In this document: positions 7,896 to 8,980 of the stretch, piece after piece
How the letters are laid out: every line of letters begins with the position of its first letter
How positions within the stretch are numbered: the stretch's first letter is position 1
Source of the DNA: Deltaproteobacteria bacterium
GTDB lineage: Bacteria; Desulfobacterota; Desulfobaccia; Desulfobaccales; 0-14-0-80-60-11
Reading direction: 5' to 3'
Length of the DNA: 8,980 nt
Assembly: GCA_023381945.1 (NCBI GenBank)
Contig: JAMCQY010000069.1
Coordinates: 368 to 9,347 of the forward strand
Made by a program: the position numbers and the translations under genes
The notes under the pieces: generated by a model
The model's input: the letters and a program-made list of their open reading frames with translations, nothing else
Told to the model about the DNA's origin: nothing
Databases searched by the model: none

Positions 7896-7911
7896 TTGGC
7901 ACATTCATTGC
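7896..7911 (+). promoter_or_regulatory. Sigma-54 (RpoN) promoter, -24/-12 type
   Basis: TTGGCACATTCATTGC matches the RpoN consensus (TGGCAC-N5-TTGC): the -24 GG is at 7898-7899 and the -12 GC at 7910-7911, separated by the required 12 bp. The predicted start of transcription is near 7923, giving a leader of about 24 nt before ATG 7947 that just includes the ribosome binding site. This placement also argues against a start at TTG 7896, because that codon lies inside the promoter. Confidence 0.75.
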
Positions 7912-7930
7912 TTTTCATAGAGCAAACCTC

Positions 7931-7938
7931 AAAGGAGG
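7931..7938 (+). promoter_or_regulatory. Strong ribosome binding site for the GcvH-like gene
   Basis: AAAGGAGG ends 8 nt before ATG 7947. It fixes the start of the GcvH-like gene at 7947, 17 codons inside the longest open frame. Confidence 0.8.
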
Positions 7939-7946
7939 GCGATCTA

Positions 7947-8561
7947 ATGAATAATTTTGAGAAAATGGTCGAGGTCTTTGGTTTTCGGGTCCCCACTGAC
8001 ACTTATTATCTGCACCGGGGTCATGCCTGGGCAGTATTGGAAAGTGAGGAGAGCATGCCCCCGAAGACTGACGACTTTTCCCAAAAAATCCTGGGTCCGG
8101 CAGACGATATTAAATTTCCCGAAGTCGGCAAGGTCTATTATCAGGATCACCTCTGCATGGCCGTGATGAGGCAGGGACGCAAGGCCTCTTTTGAGGCGCC
8201 GGTGGATGGCGCGGTGGAGGCCACCAATTCCAAGGTTCGCCAGCAGCCCAAGCTGATTCACGACGATCCTTATGGGGAAGGCTGGCTCTTTACGGTCAGG
8301 CCCAACAATCTCCAACGCAATTTGGAAAAACTACTTTCCGGTGAGGCCAATGTCACCTGGATAGATGAAGAGTCTCACCGCTTAATGAACCTGATGGACG
8401 CCAGGGCCGGCTTAACCCTGCCGGATGGCGGCACCGTCATCGATGACTTGTATGGCCACTATCCGGACTTAGGCTGGCGGCCGCTGGTCCAAGAGTTTTT
8501 CCTGCAAAACCTGACCAGAAAGGGTTTTCTGCCGGTGGCGAAGTGGAAGAAAGCCGGATGA
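7947..8561 (+). CDS. GcvH-like (lipoyl-domain-fold) protein with C-terminal extension, canonical lipoyl lysine absent
   Basis: This 204-residue cytoplasmic protein has the glycine-cleavage H-protein fold. HRGHAW (23-28), DFSQKILG (43-50), FPEVG (57-61), EAPVDGAV (83-90) and DDPYGEGWLF (106-115) line up with H-protein landmarks. From APV to PY (84-109) the spacing equals that of E. coli GcvH as I remember it, with no gaps. H-proteins carry lipoate on the Lys seven residues before this APV; here that position is Gly77, and the nearest lysine, K79, is two residues displaced. It may therefore be unlipoylated or modified at an altered site. After the H-like domain (about 1-145) there is an extension of about 55 residues (DGGTVIDDLYGHYPDLGW..). 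The order of partner genes does not resemble a gcvT-gcvH-gcvP operon, so a role in glycine cleavage is doubtful. The sigma-54 promoter points to control by an enhancer-binding activator. The cysteine-rich gene follows after 83 bp. Confidence 0.8.
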   Translation: MNNFEKMVEVFGFRVPTDTYYLHRGHAWAVLESEESMPPKTDDFSQKILGPADDIKFPEVGKVYYQDHLCMAVMRQGRKASFEAPVDGAVEATNSKVRQQPKLIHDDPYGEGWLFTVRPNNLQRNLEKLLSGEANVTWIDEESHRLMNLMDARAGLTLPDGGTVIDDLYGHYPDLGWRPLVQEFFLQNLTRKGFLPVAKWKKAG

Positions 8562-8580
8562 AAACCGGCAAACAGGAAAA

Positions 8581-8615
8581 CTGGAGGGTAATTTCCAGAC
8601 ACCCTGTCCCTCCAG
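8581..8615 (+). repeat. Intercistronic inverted repeat (8-bp perfect stem)
   Basis: CTGGAGGG (8581-8588) and CCCTCCAG (8608-8615) pair perfectly around a 19-nt loop in the gap between the GcvH-like and cysteine-rich genes. An alternative 5-bp stem, CTGGA (8581-8585) with TCCAG (8594-8598), uses the same left arm and would be mutually exclusive. No T-run follows, so it is not an intrinsic terminator. It could be an mRNA processing or stability element, or have no function. Confidence 0.45.
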
Positions 8616-8644
8616 GGCAAAGTGTGGCCTGAGAGGTATGATCA

Positions 8645-8980
8645 ATGGCAAAACAATTCATCGAGGGCAAAAAGCCGTGTATCTGGATGGAAGCCGGGGT
8701 CATCGACTTCAAGATATGCGATCGTGATTTCGATTGTCTATCTTGCGATTTCGACCGGGTCATGAGAGAAACTGCCGCGCAGCATCTGGCCAATCGCCAG
8801 GAAGTTAAACGTCCGCCAGGCAAGAAGGCCGTCACGGTCCCCTGGGAAGGGAAAATGCGGCAACACTTTAAGGGGCGGCAGAAGTGCCAGCTCATGCAAA
8901 CCCGGCATTGTCACCAGTGTTCTTTTGACGAACTTCTGGAGGACCAGTTTGATTTCTTTCTGGCCCCGGAAAGGCCCAAG
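8645..8980 (+). CDS. Cysteine-rich protein with two CxxM...CxxC.FD motifs, 3' end cut by the window
   Basis: An open frame of 112 codons runs from ATG 8645 through the window end with no stop. GAGAGG (8631-8636) lies 8 nt upstream. The N-terminal module reads C12-IWM..GVIDFKIC25-DRDFDC31-LSC34-DFD, followed by a basic, Pro/Lys-containing linker. A second, shorter module follows: C81-QLM..C89-HQC92-SFDELLED. Both share CxxM, then CxxCxFD, suggesting internal duplication. Four cysteines in the first module and three in the second could bind a metal or an iron-sulfur cluster, or act in thiol redox chemistry; nothing in the sequence decides which. There is no signal peptide, so it is probably cytoplasmic. 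In Desulfobacterota I recall such a cysteine motif associated with GcvH-like domains, sometimes in the same polypeptide, and the missing C-terminus here might contain one. It lies 83 bp after the GcvH-like gene and is probably cotranscribed. Confidence 0.75.
   Translation, partial: MAKQFIEGKKPCIWMEAGVIDFKICDRDFDCLSCDFDRVMRETAAQHLANRQEVKRPPGKKAVTVPWEGKMRQHFKGRQKCQLMQTRHCHQCSFDELLEDQFDFFLAPERPK

Larger units (their letters stand above)
7643..7946. other. 304-bp AT-rich regulatory intergenic region
   Basis: No convincing coding frame exists here on either strand. It holds the terminator-like hairpin at its left end, a strongly AT-rich middle (about 7735-7790), a perfect 16-bp palindrome (7791-7806), a second short palindrome TTTAGCTAAA (7848-7857) and a sigma-54 promoter (7896-7911) next to the following gene. 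This is the layout of an enhancer-dependent promoter region, with room for DNA bending between the palindrome and the promoter. I did not find a clean IHF consensus. Confidence 0.6.

Noticed and set aside
7896..7946. N-terminal extension of the GcvH-like protein from TTG 7896
   Set aside because: This stretch overlaps the sigma-54 promoter and the untranslated leader. The strong AAAGGAGG site directly precedes ATG 7947.
8638..8730. Short frame from ATG 8638 just before the cysteine-rich gene
   Set aside because: It is out of frame with the motif-bearing protein, stops after about 30 codons and has no recognisable features.

Overview
The window looks like chromosomal DNA of a GC-rich Gram-negative bacterium, most likely a member of the Desulfobacterota/Deltaproteobacteria. 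This is an inference from three things: a tripartite RND pump with three lipoprotein-type components, a sigma-54 promoter, and a GcvH-like protein paired with a CxxM...CxxC.FD cysteine protein, a combination I associate with that group. No rRNA, tRNA, CRISPR array or insertion sequence is visible.

Layout. Positions 1-105 (minus strand) hold the first 35 codons of a gene whose N-terminus resembles alpha-glucan (glycogen) phosphorylase. It diverges from a plus-strand cluster. The cluster begins with a lipoprotein gene (368-1155) that is broken by an exact 11-bp tandem duplication; removing one copy restores a 258-residue protein. Next come an outer-membrane efflux lipoprotein of the OprM/NodT type (1243-2817), an AT-rich ORF that looks like the C-terminal remnant of a HEPN-domain protein (2811-3233), a membrane-fusion lipoprotein (3282-4490) and an RND inner-membrane transporter of the HAE1/AcrB class (4487-7642). 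The last two overlap by 4 bp. The three pump genes together encode a complete envelope-spanning, proton-driven efflux machine. No regulator gene is linked to it within the window.

A 304-bp AT-rich gap (7643-7946) follows. It contains an imperfect terminator-like hairpin, a perfect 16-bp palindrome (7791-7806) and a near-consensus sigma-54 promoter (7896-7911) about 36 bp upstream of a start codon with a strong ribosome binding site. This promoter should drive a two-gene unit. The first gene (7947-8561) is a GcvH-fold protein with a C-terminal extension and no lysine at the canonical lipoylation position. The second (8645 to the window edge) is a cysteine-rich protein carrying two copies of a CxxM...CxxC.FD motif. 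A perfect 8-bp-stem hairpin lies between them.

The most unusual parts are the sigma-54-controlled GcvH-like/cysteine-protein pair, the clean 11-bp duplication that breaks the first lipoprotein gene, and the low-GC HEPN remnant lodged inside the efflux operon.
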